A DNA stretch of 39,807 nucleotides, taken from the NCBI GenBank assembly GCA_937959275.1, contig CALGLU010000037.1, forward strand, positions 1 through 39,807, written 5' to 3'. This stretch comes from an uncultured Saprospiraceae bacterium (GTDB taxonomy: Bacteria > Bacteroidota > Bacteroidia > Chitinophagales > Saprospiraceae). The position numbers and the translations under genes were made by a program. The notes below the pieces were generated by a model, which searched no databases, was not told the DNA's origin, and saw only the letters and a list, made by a program, of their open reading frames with translations. This document shows, in pieces, positions 15,998 to 24,752 of this stretch (positions are counted from its first letter, which is position 1; the number at the start of each line of letters is the position of its first letter).

Positions 15998-16315
15998 ATG
16001 AGAAAAGCTGATTTAGTGGCCACGATATCCGAAAAGACTGGAGTTCCTAAGGTAGATGTGCTCGTGACTTTAGAAACCTTCTTCAAAGAAGTCAAAGGAT
16101 CGTTAGCAGTAGGAGAAAATGTTTACATCAGAGGCTTTGGCTCATTTGTCATAAAAAAGAGAGCTAAAAAGATCGGGAGGCACATAAAGAAAAATGTAGC
16201 TATTGAAATCCCTGAACACTATATTCCTTCATTCAAACCTGCAAAAATCTTCGTAGATGAAGTAAAGCTTAAAGTCAGTGCTTTGCCTGAAGATTTAAGT
16301 GAAAAAGAGTCTTAA
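15998..16315 (+). CDS. HU/IHF-family DNA-binding protein
   Basis: The 105-residue protein is a complete HU/IHF fold: an N-terminal helical dimerisation region (KADLVATISEKTGVPKVDVLVTLETFFKEV), then the beta-arm region with the signature IRGFGSFVIKKRAKKIGRHI and FKPAK. It bends and compacts DNA as a dimer. It has a short charged C-terminal extension after the core (KVSALPEDLSEKES). The gene for a TPR membrane protein follows at 3 bp, so they are co-transcribed. Confidence 0.95.
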   Translation: MRKADLVATISEKTGVPKVDVLVTLETFFKEVKGSLAVGENVYIRGFGSFVIKKRAKKIGRHIKKNVAIEIPEHYIPSFKPAKIFVDEVKLKVSALPEDLSEKES

Positions 16316-16318
16316 TAC

Positions 16319-17107
16319 GTGAAGGGATCGCAAATTGCACTCATTTTCACGTCTATTATTCTTTTCTTTGTCCTTTACTTTGGTTTTGATACAAAGCCGA
16401 AGGCACAATCGCAACTTGAACAGTCAAGAGCATTAAATTTTGAAAGTACTGATATACGTGTTATTCTATCAGAAGCAAAAGCCAAGTTAAGTTCTAGAGA
16501 AAATGGAGTTATAGGCCTACACGAGATGGAATTACAACAAGCCAGTGATGATACATTGCGTGCAGAGCGATTCGAAAACCTCGCTCGCGAGTGGTATACG
16601 ATAGGTTATCCAGAAATCTCAGGTTATTATGCTGAAGAAATAGCCAAATTGAGAAATGATGCCTCTTCATGGGGTATTGCCGGTACAACATTTAGTCTTT
16701 GTTTAAAAAACAAGACTGAAGAAAAGATCAAAAGCTATTGCAAACAGCATGCAACACAAGCATTTGAAAATGCGATCTCAGAAGATCCTGACAATATTGA
16801 CCATAGATTAAATATGGCATTATTGTTTGTCGAATCGCCTCCAGGCAACAATCCGATGAAAGGAATTCAGATGTTACTTGGACTAAATGAAGATTATCCT
16901 GATGATGTAAAAGTACTAAATCAGCTAGGAAGACTCGCTATTCAAACGAATCAGTGGGAAAAAGCGTTAGAAAGATTAAGTCATGCATTAAAGTTTGAGC
17001 CAAATAATCGGTCTACAATTTGCATGATCTATAAAGTATATGAATCTTTGCAGCAAAATTCAGAAGCTGCTAGGTTCAAAAAACGGTGTTCTGAATTAAA
17101 CGAATAA
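16319..17107 (+). CDS. TPR-repeat protein anchored by an N-terminal membrane helix
   Basis: The 262-residue product begins with GTG at 16319, 3 bp after the HU stop; this start gives an N-terminal hydrophobic helix (residues 4-21, IALIFTSIILFFVLYFGF). The C-terminal half has TPR-like helix pairs (DNIDHRLNMALLFVESP; VKVLNQLGRLAIQTNQWEKALERLSHALKFEPNN). TPR arrays mediate protein-protein contacts; the partner is unknown. HU, this gene, the small ribosomal gene and the RNase G gene lie in a row on the same strand. Confidence 0.85.
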   Translation: MKGSQIALIFTSIILFFVLYFGFDTKPKAQSQLEQSRALNFESTDIRVILSEAKAKLSSRENGVIGLHEMELQQASDDTLRAERFENLAREWYTIGYPEISGYYAEEIAKLRNDASSWGIAGTTFSLCLKNKTEEKIKSYCKQHATQAFENAISEDPDNIDHRLNMALLFVESPPGNNPMKGIQMLLGLNEDYPDDVKVLNQLGRLAIQTNQWEKALERLSHALKFEPNNRSTICMIYKVYESLQQNSEAARFKKRCSELNE

Positions 17108-17120
17108 AAAAATACAATAT

Positions 17121-17216
17121 ATGCCTTGCGGTAAAAAAAGAAAACGACATAAGATCGCGACTCACAAAAGAAAAAAGAGATTGCGCAAAAACAGACATAA
17201 GAAGAAGAATAAATAA
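17121..17216 (+). CDS. AURKAIP1/COX24 (mS38-like) small ribosomal-associated protein, 31 residues
   Basis: This 31-codon gene encodes MPCGKKRKRHKIATHKRKKR followed by LRKNRHKKKNK. It is almost entirely Lys/Arg/His. The sequence matches the short proteins annotated in Bacteroidota as AURKAIP1/COX24-domain proteins. The mitochondrial counterpart, mS38, is a small-subunit ribosomal protein, and bacterial bS22 is related. The ATG at 17121 lies 13 bases after the TPR gene stop. It is too short for default gene-length cut-offs and is often missed. Confidence 0.88.
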   Translation: MPCGKKRKRHKIATHKRKKRLRKNRHKKKNK

Positions 17217-17385
17217 TATTCATTCTTTTAGGAAGGTTTCCCTAACCGAGCTAAACCACCTTCATCTTAAAAGTGGCCAATTCACCGAATTGAGCCTATT
17301 TTATCAAGTAATTCACTTAGTTACTAGCAAGGCAACGTGTTTGAGGGATAATAATGTCCCGTTGGTAATTTAAGTTTATATATAG

Positions 17386-18942
17386 ATGACTAATAACGAT
17401 TTAGTTATCAATGCTAGTGATACTAATGTAGAAATAGCGTTGATCGAAAACAAAAAACTTGTTGAGATCCACAAACAAAAGGCTGATATCCAAATCGCAG
17501 TTGGAGATATATTCCTTGGATCCATTAAGAAACTAATGCCCGGTTTAAACGCCGCATTCTGTGACATAGGCATTAGAAAAGATGCATTTTTGCATTACAC
17601 AGACCTCGGGCCACAAATAAAATCGCTTCTAAAACTCACAAAAGGCACAACATATGGGCAGATCAATAGCCCCTTGTTATCCAATTTTGATTTAGAGCCT
17701 GACAATCCTAAAAACGGGAAAATTCAGAATGTCTTTCAGCGAAATTATCGTGTGCTTCTGCAAGTGCTCAAAGAGCCTATTTCGACGAAAGGGCCGAGGC
17801 TGACCTGCGAAATCACAATTCCAGGGAGATATATGGTGATGACACCGTTTAACAATGCCATTGCTATATCTAAAAAAATTGCTTCTAGCGATGAGCGGAA
17901 TCGATTAAAGCTCCTAGCAGAAAGTATCAAACCAAAGAACTTTGGATTGATCCTAAGGACTGCTGCAGAAGGCAAAAAAGTGGCCGAACTCCATGAAGAA
18001 ATGCGTGGTTTGATGGCAAAGTGGGAAACGATGTTCAAAGAACTTCAAAAAGGCCCTGATCCTAGAAAACTGATGGATGAGATGGATAAAACAAACGGCT
18101 TACTCCGTGATATCCTGAATAACTCATTTAGCAAAATCATAGTCAACGAAGCAGGCACCTATGAAAATGTCCGAAATTATATGAATACCATATCACCGGA
18201 CCAAACAAAAATTGTTTCACAGTATAAAGGCAAAAAGCCCATTTTCGATCATTTTGGCGTGACTAGACAAATCAAATCCAGTTTTGGAAAGACATACACG
18301 ATGGGAAGTGGGGCTTACCTCGTCATCGAGCATACAGAAGCGATGCATGTCATCGATGTGAACAGTGGCCCTAAGATGAAGCGACTTGATCAAGAATCTG
18401 CTGCTATTCAAGTAAATATGGAGGCAGCAAAAGAAATCGCTCGTCAGCTACGTCTAAGAGATATTGGCGGTCTTATCATTATCGATTTCATCGATATGCG
18501 AAGCGGTGAGAACAAGGTCAAGCTCTTCAAACAAATGAAAGAGGCTATGAAGCCGGACAGAGCTCAAAAAAGTATCCTCCCTCTTAGTAAATTTGGCTTA
18601 ATGCAAATCACCCGTCAACGAGTGAGACCAGAAGTCAACATTGATACGTCGGAAAAATGCTCAATGTGTAATGGCACTGGAGAAGTTAATGCCACTGTCC
18701 TTATAGAAGACTTCATCGAACGAGATCTTGGACGCATCATACAATCCAGACCAAAGTCAGTAATTAAAATTCATGCACACCCTTATGTCCATGCCTTCTT
18801 GTCTGCAGGATGGATTGGTAAAAAGCAGATCGAATGGTACAAAAAGTATCGTAAGTGGATTAAGCTTTACAAGAACGATGACTTCGGTCTGAGTCAATAT
18901 AAGTTCTTCGATAAAAACGATGACGAAATTAGAACGAGTTAA
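17386..18942 (+). CDS. rng: Ribonuclease G (Rne/Rng family)
   Basis: The 518-residue enzyme is an RNase G-type endoribonuclease for rRNA maturation and mRNA decay. It has an embedded S1 domain near residues 35-130 (VGDIFLGSIKKLMPGLNAAF). The catalytic aspartates are visible as Asp324 in IDVNSG and Asp367 in IIDFIDM, 43 residues apart as in E. coli RNase E (303/346). The Zn-link motif CSMCNGTG supplies Cys425 and Cys428. The arginine-rich degradosome scaffold of RNase E is absent. It follows the small ribosomal gene after about 170 bp. Confidence 0.95.
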   Translation: MTNNDLVINASDTNVEIALIENKKLVEIHKQKADIQIAVGDIFLGSIKKLMPGLNAAFCDIGIRKDAFLHYTDLGPQIKSLLKLTKGTTYGQINSPLLSNFDLEPDNPKNGKIQNVFQRNYRVLLQVLKEPISTKGPRLTCEITIPGRYMVMTPFNNAIAISKKIASSDERNRLKLLAESIKPKNFGLILRTAAEGKKVAELHEEMRGLMAKWETMFKELQKGPDPRKLMDEMDKTNGLLRDILNNSFSKIIVNEAGTYENVRNYMNTISPDQTKIVSQYKGKKPIFDHFGVTRQIKSSFGKTYTMGSGAYLVIEHTEAMHVIDVNSGPKMKRLDQESAAIQVNMEAAKEIARQLRLRDIGGLIIIDFIDMRSGENKVKLFKQMKEAMKPDRAQKSILPLSKFGLMQITRQRVRPEVNIDTSEKCSMCNGTGEVNATVLIEDFIERDLGRIIQSRPKSVIKIHAHPYVHAFLSAGWIGKKQIEWYKKYRKWIKLYKNDDFGLSQYKFFDKNDDEIRTS

Positions 18943-18947
18943 ATCAG

Positions 18948-19898
18948 ATGCTGCCCTCAGAGATAAAGGGTAAGCGAATTCTATTCACTGTTCTTAACTG
19001 GGGATTGGGTCATGCTGCTCGATCTATACCTTTGATAAAACAATTGATTCATCAGCAGAATGAAGTTCATATCGCGTCTGATGGGAATGCACAACTCCTG
19101 TTGCGTAAGGAACTTCCAAAGCAACACATTCTTGACTTACCAGAACTAAGAATTGCATACACTCATCATTCGATGACTGTCAACATGCTTACTCAGCTTC
19201 CACATTTGGTTAATCATCACCTGAGGGATAAGCGCGCCATTCAAGAGCTTTATCATTCAATTCGTCCAGACATCATCATTGCAGATCATCGCTATGGTAG
19301 TTTTCATGAAGCTTGTCATTCGATATTTATGGGGCATCAATTATCAATTCTCTCATCAAAGTTTAACCGACATCCAATCGCCTCTAGAACCAATGCAATA
19401 CTGATCAATTCGTTTGATGAAGTTTGGGTACCCGATAGAGCAGATCAGAGCTTAAGTGGCATTCTCTCGTCAAATCCCCACATTAAAAAACCAATTCATT
19501 TTATTGGTCCTCTTTCTCGATTTAAGCGCGCAGCAAATTCTGATAAGAAATATAATATCGTTTGTGTATTGTCTGGGCCAGAACCAACAAGAACAAACTT
19601 AGAATCGAAACTATTGAAGCGACTTGCACAAAAAAAAGGGAGACATGTCTTGGTAAGAGGCATTGATGAACCGTTACCTTCTCCATCTGAGCAGATAGAG
19701 ATTATATCGATTGCGGATACGCAACAGCTCCAACAGTTGTTTAATCAAAGTCAACAATTTATAGGGCGTGCGGGCTATAGTACGATAATGGATTTGGATT
19801 GCGTTGGATTGCCGGCTGAGTTGATCCCGACAGCTGGGCAGACTGAGCAAGAGTATTTGGCTAGTCGACTAATCAACAATAGTAAACGTACACCTTAG
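18948..19898 (+). CDS. MurG-like glycosyltransferase (GT28-type), possibly shortened at the C-terminus
   Basis: The 316-residue product begins with the nucleotide-sugar transferase motif LFTVLNWGLGHAARSIPLI, typical of a Bacteroidota family annotated as glycosyltransferase family protein and related to MurG. Near the C-terminus it keeps GRAGYSTIMDLDCVGLPAEL and PTAGQTEQEYLA, which bind the nucleotide sugar. The protein ends soon after this (SRLINNSKRTP), whereas from memory relatives continue for about 30 residues, so the C-terminal helix may be lost. The stop overlaps that of the convergent GNAT gene by 4 bp. The acceptor substrate is unknown. Confidence 0.75.
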   Translation: MLPSEIKGKRILFTVLNWGLGHAARSIPLIKQLIHQQNEVHIASDGNAQLLLRKELPKQHILDLPELRIAYTHHSMTVNMLTQLPHLVNHHLRDKRAIQELYHSIRPDIIIADHRYGSFHEACHSIFMGHQLSILSSKFNRHPIASRTNAILINSFDEVWVPDRADQSLSGILSSNPHIKKPIHFIGPLSRFKRAANSDKKYNIVCVLSGPEPTRTNLESKLLKRLAQKKGRHVLVRGIDEPLPSPSEQIEIISIADTQQLQQLFNQSQQFIGRAGYSTIMDLDCVGLPAELIPTAGQTEQEYLASRLINNSKRTP

Positions 19899-20761
19899 CC
19901 AAATTCAGGCCCAGCAATTAAATAATATTTTTTGTTGTTTCCCGAAATAGGGTTCTGATGAAGATACATTCTTTCTAATACACGCTGAACTTCAAAACCA
20001 TGTTGCTGAAGGTGCTTTTTGATGTCTTCACTATCCGCTATTACATCAACTACGATCGCCTGCCCTGCTGATTGATCTAAACAAGAATTAATGAGAGCTT
20101 TTGCTATGTCGTCAGCACTTGCCCCAAGAGGACCAATTTGGGTGAAATACTTTCCTTTTCTGCCTAAGCTAAAACCCACTAGTTTGCCGTCTTCGATGAC
20201 CACCTTCGCCAACTCAGGCGAATTCTCAAAAAGATACCTTAGCAGACTCTTCCTATTGACACCAACAATAGCTTCATCCAATTGCACGATCTCAAGTAGA
20301 TCCTCACGGGTTGCTGCCCTAAGGTTTTGTTGAGCACTAAACTTCTGTTGCTTCACCTTAGTATTGACACATCTCAACAGTTTAGCTTCTGCCCAAAATC
20401 CTAATGTTTTATAAACTGGCAATCCTGCAGGAGTGGCATCCAACTTAATCGATTTACAATGTTTCGAACGATTGATTATAGTATTCAATAGAAGCTTACT
20501 CAATCCATTGCCTCGAAAGTTTTTATCAATTAGCATCATCCCAATCCATACCAATTGATTGAAATAATTCAATCCAGTAATAGATCCAATAACTTTACTT
20601 TCATATTCTAACACGAGGTTAATATTTTGATCTCCTTGTATGAGAAACTGCCAATCCTCTTCTGTTTGGTTCCAACCTTCTTCATTTTTTAAGCGCATCA
20701 AATGTGGTATATCTTGAAGGCGCATCTTTCTGATTTGTAATGGATTTTCTTTCCTGTCCAT
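19895..20761 (-). CDS. Tandem GNAT-family N-acetyltransferase
   Basis: The 288-residue product has two GNAT-like halves. The first (about residues 5-130) contains the acetyl-CoA loop motif DKNFRGNGLSKLLLNTII with the classic R/QxxGxG/A pattern. The second (about 145-280) resembles the DUF1248/Acetyltransf_18 half (VGFSLGRKGKYFTQIGPLGA). This pairing is a common family in Bacteroidota and Firmicutes; substrates are unknown. It converges with the upstream glycosyltransferase gene. Confidence 0.85.
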   Translation of the reverse strand: MDRKENPLQIRKMRLQDIPHLMRLKNEEGWNQTEEDWQFLIQGDQNINLVLEYESKVIGSITGLNYFNQLVWIGMMLIDKNFRGNGLSKLLLNTIINRSKHCKSIKLDATPAGLPVYKTLGFWAEAKLLRCVNTKVKQQKFSAQQNLRAATREDLLEIVQLDEAIVGVNRKSLLRYLFENSPELAKVVIEDGKLVGFSLGRKGKYFTQIGPLGASADDIAKALINSCLDQSAGQAIVVDVIADSEDIKKHLQQHGFEVQRVLERMYLHQNPISGNNKKYYLIAGPEFG

Positions 20762-21148
20762 GGATAAGCTTCAATAATTTGATTGGATGAATATAAGACT
20801 CCTCTGTTGGATTTTAAATTCTATGGTTTTTATGGCCTTGTCAAACTTATGTTTTACGCATATACGTATTGGTGTAAATCATATGAATCTTAATGACTAT
20901 AATATCCAAAATTTAATTTGTCATGATTTTTATAAAAAATCTCGCCAAATTAAGAACTGGATACATTCCCACCCGGCATTACCATGCCAGGCTACAAAAA
21001 TGTCACGCCATTTGGCGTTTTAAATCTAATCAAGAATATCGCAATTTGTCAGATAAATGCAATATGTTCTAAACACCTCAAACACATGGATACCTTAACC
21101 AACATTAGTTTGCTATATTTGAAACAACCCACTTCCCTTTTAAAAATA
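20762..21148. other. Intergenic region between the GNAT gene and the Nramp-like operon
   Basis: This 387-base stretch contains no supportable gene. It is a divergent region, so both promoters should lie here. A 6-bp hairpin ACGCCA-TT-TGGCGT lies near 21004, and a TAnnTTTG box sits at 21114. I see no recognisable riboswitch. Confidence 0.55.
21114..21121 (+). promoter_or_regulatory. Bacteroidota -7 promoter element (TATATTTG)
   Basis: An exact TAnnTTTG lies 27 bases before the ATG at 21149. It supports that ATG as the true start of the Nramp-like gene rather than the upstream in-frame ATGs. A matching -33 TTG is not obvious at 19-base spacing. Confidence 0.5.
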
Positions 21149-22357
21149 ATGGCAAATAAAAAAGCTAACAATTTATGGAATCTGATTGGCCCTGGCTTCA
21201 TCACGGCAGCTTTGGTATTAGGGCCAGGTAGTTTGACAGTTGCCTCAAAGATTGGTGCTAATTACGAATTTCAGCTTTTATGGATCGTTCCATTTTGCAT
21301 ATTGTTTATGGCTGCATTCACGGTGGTGTCTACTCGTATAGGACTGGCTTCTGATCGCTCTTTATTACAATTAATAAGAGAGAAATATGGCAAAGTCATT
21401 TGTATCAGTATTGGAATAGGATTGTATGCTGTAGCGGCATCTTTTGAAGCGGGGAATGCGATTGGTGCAGGCATGGTGTTTAGTGAATTAAGCGGCACCA
21501 CGGCTACCCCATGGGTTCTTGTGTTTTCTATTTTAGGAATAGCACTACTCTTTTTTAAAAACTTTTATAAGCTGCTAGAAAAATTAATGATATTGATGGT
21601 GGTCGTGATGTTACTTTCTTTTGTGATTACTTTACTTTATGCACGTCCCGATTTATCTATCCTTGCCCAGCAGTTTAATTTTAGTCTGCCTAAAGGTGCT
21701 CAGTTTTTATCCTTGGCCTTAGTCGCTTCTAGTTTTTCAATAGCCGGTGCCTTTTATCAATCTTATCTAGTCCAAGAAAAAGAATGGACAAAAGACCAAT
21801 CCCATCTCCGCGAAAGAGAAGCTTTGGTTGGCATCCTTATTTTGGGCATTATCACGTCTACTGTTTTATTGGTCGCTGCAACTGTACTTTTCCCGAAAGG
21901 GATACAAGTCAATTCTGTAACTGAAATGGGTGAAATTTTAGAGCCTATGTTTGGCAGTTATGCCCGTATCATTTTTATGATGGGATTATTTGCGGCTTCT
22001 TTTTCTTCTTTAATTGGAAATGCGACTTTGGGTGGTGTCCTCATTTCGGATGCCTTTAACATCGGACAAAAAATGGAATCGAAATCAGTTCGTCTCACCA
22101 TTATGTCTGTGATTATTATTGGTGCATCAGTTGCCATTGCTTTCGGACGACTCCCTATTAATTTAATTATCACGGCACAGGCATTAACCATTATTGTAGG
22201 TCCATTGATTGGTTTACTGCTCACACTTATCGCTTTTGATAAAGCAGCAAAACATGAAATACAGTTAGGGATAGGTTTAAAAATCTTATTGTGGACAGGA
22301 CTTATCATTTTATTAATCTTAGCAAGTGCCAATTGCTATAACATCTTTTTAAAATAG
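21149..22357 (+). CDS. Nramp-fold transporter lacking canonical metal-binding residues
   Basis: I start this gene at the ATG at 21149 (402 residues); an in-frame ATG at 20984 would add 55 residues that precede the promoter box and have no membrane character. The protein has about 11 hydrophobic helices and the Nramp opening GPGFITAALVLGPGSLT. In canonical Nramp metal transporters helix 1 carries DPGN and helix 6 carries MPH; here these positions read G25-P-G-S28 and about S197-I-A199. The Asp and Met that bind Mn2+/Fe2+ are therefore absent. It starts a three-gene run with a sugar-nucleotide-epimerase-like gene (11 bp away) and a DHDPS-family aldolase, so it may carry an organic substrate or an unusual cation. 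The fold is clear; the substrate is inference. Confidence 0.8.
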   Translation: MANKKANNLWNLIGPGFITAALVLGPGSLTVASKIGANYEFQLLWIVPFCILFMAAFTVVSTRIGLASDRSLLQLIREKYGKVICISIGIGLYAVAASFEAGNAIGAGMVFSELSGTTATPWVLVFSILGIALLFFKNFYKLLEKLMILMVVVMLLSFVITLLYARPDLSILAQQFNFSLPKGAQFLSLALVASSFSIAGAFYQSYLVQEKEWTKDQSHLREREALVGILILGIITSTVLLVAATVLFPKGIQVNSVTEMGEILEPMFGSYARIIFMMGLFAASFSSLIGNATLGGVLISDAFNIGQKMESKSVRLTIMSVIIIGASVAIAFGRLPINLIITAQALTIIVGPLIGLLLTLIAFDKAAKHEIQLGIGLKILLWTGLIILLILASANCYNIFLK

Positions 22358-22368
22358 CATTTATTCTA

Positions 22369-23385
22369 ATGAATACTATAGCAGAATTAGACAACAAATT
22401 ATCAACGCCATCCCCCACCTTAGTCAAAGAGGTAGCCTCCATCAAAGGCGATATTATGATCTTAGGCGTAGGTGGAAAAATGGGGCCAACGCTTGCCAAA
22501 TTATTGAAGAGAGCCATTGATCAGGCAGGACTTCGAAAGAAAGTAAAAGCGGCTTCCCGATTTTCCAACGCTACACTTTACAAAGAACTCACTGATTTTG
22601 GAATCGAGTGCTATACTGTAGATTTATTGAATGATGAAAAACTAGCTGCGCTACCCGAGGTCGAGAATGTCATCTACATGGCCGGCAATAAATTTGGCAC
22701 AAGTGGCAATGAACACTTCACTTGGGTGATGAATACTTATCTACCCGGACAGGTGGCAAAAAAATATAAACATGCCAATATCGTCGTCTTTTCAACAGGC
22801 AATGTTTACCCCTTTGTCTCCATCAAAAGTGGCGGAGCCGATGAAGCAACACAACCCGCTCCTGTTGGCGAATATGCACAGTCTTGTTTGGGTAGGGAGC
22901 GAGTCTTCGAACATTTTTCGATTCAATATCAAACTAACATTTTATTGTTTCGATTAAACTACGCACTAGATTTGCGCTACGGCGTTTTGAATGAAATTGG
23001 AAGATCAGTTTGGCAAGATAAGCCGATTGACTTGACGATGGGATATGTCAATGTCATTTGGCAAGGAGATGCTAATGAAATGGCCATTCGGTCTTTGCTT
23101 CATTGTAGTTCGCCAGCAAAAATCTTGAATGTTACCGGAGATGAAACGATTGAGATCAAAGCGCTGGCATTGGAATTTGGAAAACAAATGAATAAAACGC
23201 CCAGCTTTAAAAACCAACCAGCAGAAACGGCATTACTGAATGACAGTAGCCATGCACATCAACTATTCGGTAAGCCTAGTGTGTCTCTTACTGAAATGAT
23301 ACAATGGACAACGCATTGGATTCAGATAGGCGGTGAGGAAATTAATAAGCCTACTCATTTTCAAGAACGGAAAGGAAATTTTTAA
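22369..23385 (+). CDS. NAD(P)-dependent epimerase/dehydratase-family protein (extended SDR)
   Basis: The 338-residue product has a Rossmann start about 30 residues in (ILGVGGKMGPTLAKLLKRA, GxxGxxG-type). An STGNVYPF stretch contains the catalytic Ser/Thr region. In the catalytic segment the Tyr is present (Y169) but the usual YxxxK lysine is replaced by Cys: Y169-A-Q-S-C173-LGRERVFEHF. The active-site chemistry may thus differ from standard epimerases, or the enzyme may act as a non-redox or altered oxidoreductase. It lies 11 bp after the Nramp-like gene and 54 bp before the aldolase gene. Confidence 0.82.
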   Translation: MNTIAELDNKLSTPSPTLVKEVASIKGDIMILGVGGKMGPTLAKLLKRAIDQAGLRKKVKAASRFSNATLYKELTDFGIECYTVDLLNDEKLAALPEVENVIYMAGNKFGTSGNEHFTWVMNTYLPGQVAKKYKHANIVVFSTGNVYPFVSIKSGGADEATQPAPVGEYAQSCLGRERVFEHFSIQYQTNILLFRLNYALDLRYGVLNEIGRSVWQDKPIDLTMGYVNVIWQGDANEMAIRSLLHCSSPAKILNVTGDETIEIKALALEFGKQMNKTPSFKNQPAETALLNDSSHAHQLFGKPSVSLTEMIQWTTHWIQIGGEEINKPTHFQERKGNF

Positions 23386-23439
23386 TTCATTTTCTTGAAT
23401 TAGCAAAGCTAAAATGAACAGTCAAAATAGCATTCATAA

Positions 23440-24507
23440 ATGAAAGTATTAGCAGAAGACATCAAAAACCTATTACACAAAGGAACTGTTATTCCAGCTC
23501 ACCCGCTGGCATTGACGGCCGATAGGCAACTGGATGAAAAGCATCAACGACTGTTGACTAAATATTACTTGGCGGCAGGAGTAGGCGGTATTGCTATCGG
23601 TGTTCATACGACTCAATTTCAAATCAGAGATCCAAAAATAAACCTTTACGAAAAGGTGCTTACACTTGCCGTAGAGGAAATAGAGAAGGCCGACCTAGAG
23701 CGGCCCATCATTAAAATAGCCGGTGTCAGCGGCAACACAGAGCAAGCATTAAACGAAACAAGACTTTGTGCTCAATTGGGTTACGATTTGGTTTTAGTCA
23801 GTAATAATGGAATGGGCGATTGGTCAGAAGAAGCCTTATTGGATCGAACAAGACAAATAGCGGAGATCATGCCTGTCTTTGGATTTTACTTGCAGCCATC
23901 AGTCGGTGGGCGGGTCTTGTCTTATCAGTTTTGGGAGCAATTTGCTGCTATTGAAAATGTCCATGCGATTAAGATTGCCCCTTTCAATCGATATCAAACA
24001 TTGGATGTGGTTCGAGCAGTTTGCAATGCGCCTAGATGTCACGACATCGCCTTATATACGGGTAATGATGACAATATCGTTGCTGATTTGTTGACCACAT
24101 ATCAGATTTTTGTGGATGGTAAAATTGTTGTGAAAACCATTGTAGGCGGATTATTAGGACATTGGGCAGTGTGGACAGAAAAGGCTGTTGAACTTTTTGA
24201 CAAGGTGCAAAATGATCGCCAAAACCTCACAACAATTCCTGCTGTTTTAATGAGCTTGAACATATCGGTTACCGATGCGAATGCTGCCTTTTTTGATGCC
24301 GCGAATAATTTCAAAGGTTGTATTGCAGGCCTACATGAAGTACTACGACGACAAGGACTCCTTAAAGGCCTTTGGTGCCTTGACGAAAACGAAACGCTGT
24401 CCCCTGGGCAGTTGGAAGAAATCAATCGAGTGTACCAAGATTATCCTTTTTTAAATGATGATGCTTTTGTTGCGGCTCATTTAGAGACTTGGATTTCGGA
24501 GTTGTGA
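23440..24507 (+). CDS. DHDPS/N-acetylneuraminate-lyase family aldolase
   Basis: The 355-residue protein is a class I aldolase-type (beta/alpha)8 barrel of the dihydrodipicolinate synthase/NAL family. The Schiff-base lysine is visible as K178 in VHAIKIAPFNRYQT. LALTADRQLDEKHQRLLTKYY matches the family opening, and LYTGNDDNIVADLL marks the later active-site strand. It is longer than DapA (about 290). DapA itself would normally sit elsewhere; this family member, with its epimerase and transporter neighbours, is more likely catabolic on a sugar acid or related 2-keto acid. The exact substrate is not readable from sequence. Confidence 0.82.
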   Translation: MKVLAEDIKNLLHKGTVIPAHPLALTADRQLDEKHQRLLTKYYLAAGVGGIAIGVHTTQFQIRDPKINLYEKVLTLAVEEIEKADLERPIIKIAGVSGNTEQALNETRLCAQLGYDLVLVSNNGMGDWSEEALLDRTRQIAEIMPVFGFYLQPSVGGRVLSYQFWEQFAAIENVHAIKIAPFNRYQTLDVVRAVCNAPRCHDIALYTGNDDNIVADLLTTYQIFVDGKIVVKTIVGGLLGHWAVWTEKAVELFDKVQNDRQNLTTIPAVLMSLNISVTDANAAFFDAANNFKGCIAGLHEVLRRQGLLKGLWCLDENETLSPGQLEEINRVYQDYPFLNDDAFVAAHLETWISEL

Positions 24508-24720
24508 GCTAAAAATATCTGAATTAGGATTCATGGATGTTAGGATTTTGACAGCCTGAAGGCCACACATGTTCCTAGAACTGGCAATGACATTTCTACC
24601 AGAGTTATTTGGCCATGATTAAACATTAATATTCGTATAGCCAAGAAGTACAGCGCAGCGATCTGCCTTTGGATCAAAATTATGTATGATTATAAATTAG
24701 GAAGTCAAAACTCATATTTT

Positions 24721-24728
24721 TACCTTTG
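24721..24728 (+). promoter_or_regulatory. Bacteroidota -7 promoter element (TAccTTTG)
   Basis: An exact TAnnTTTG lies 24 bases before the ATG of the beta-barrel gene at 24753. No clean -33 TTG is present at 19 bases; a TTA lies at 24697. Confidence 0.5.
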
Positions 24729-24752
24729 TAAACGAATCACAACTATACACAT

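Noticed and set aside
21000-21020. Riboswitch upstream of the Nramp-like operon
   Set aside because: Only a 6-bp hairpin is visible and no known metal-riboswitch core could be recognised.
20787-21023. Open frame of 78 codons upstream of the Nramp-like gene
   Set aside because: It lies in a divergent promoter region, lacks any recognisable domain and has AT-driven composition.
20984-21148. Upstream in-frame ATG for the Nramp-like gene
   Set aside because: It would place the TATATTTG promoter box inside the gene and add 55 residues with no membrane helix ahead of the conserved GPGF start.
23440-24507. Annotation of the aldolase as DapA (lysine biosynthesis)
   Set aside because: It is longer than DapA, diverged in sequence, and sits with a transporter and an epimerase rather than with lysine genes.
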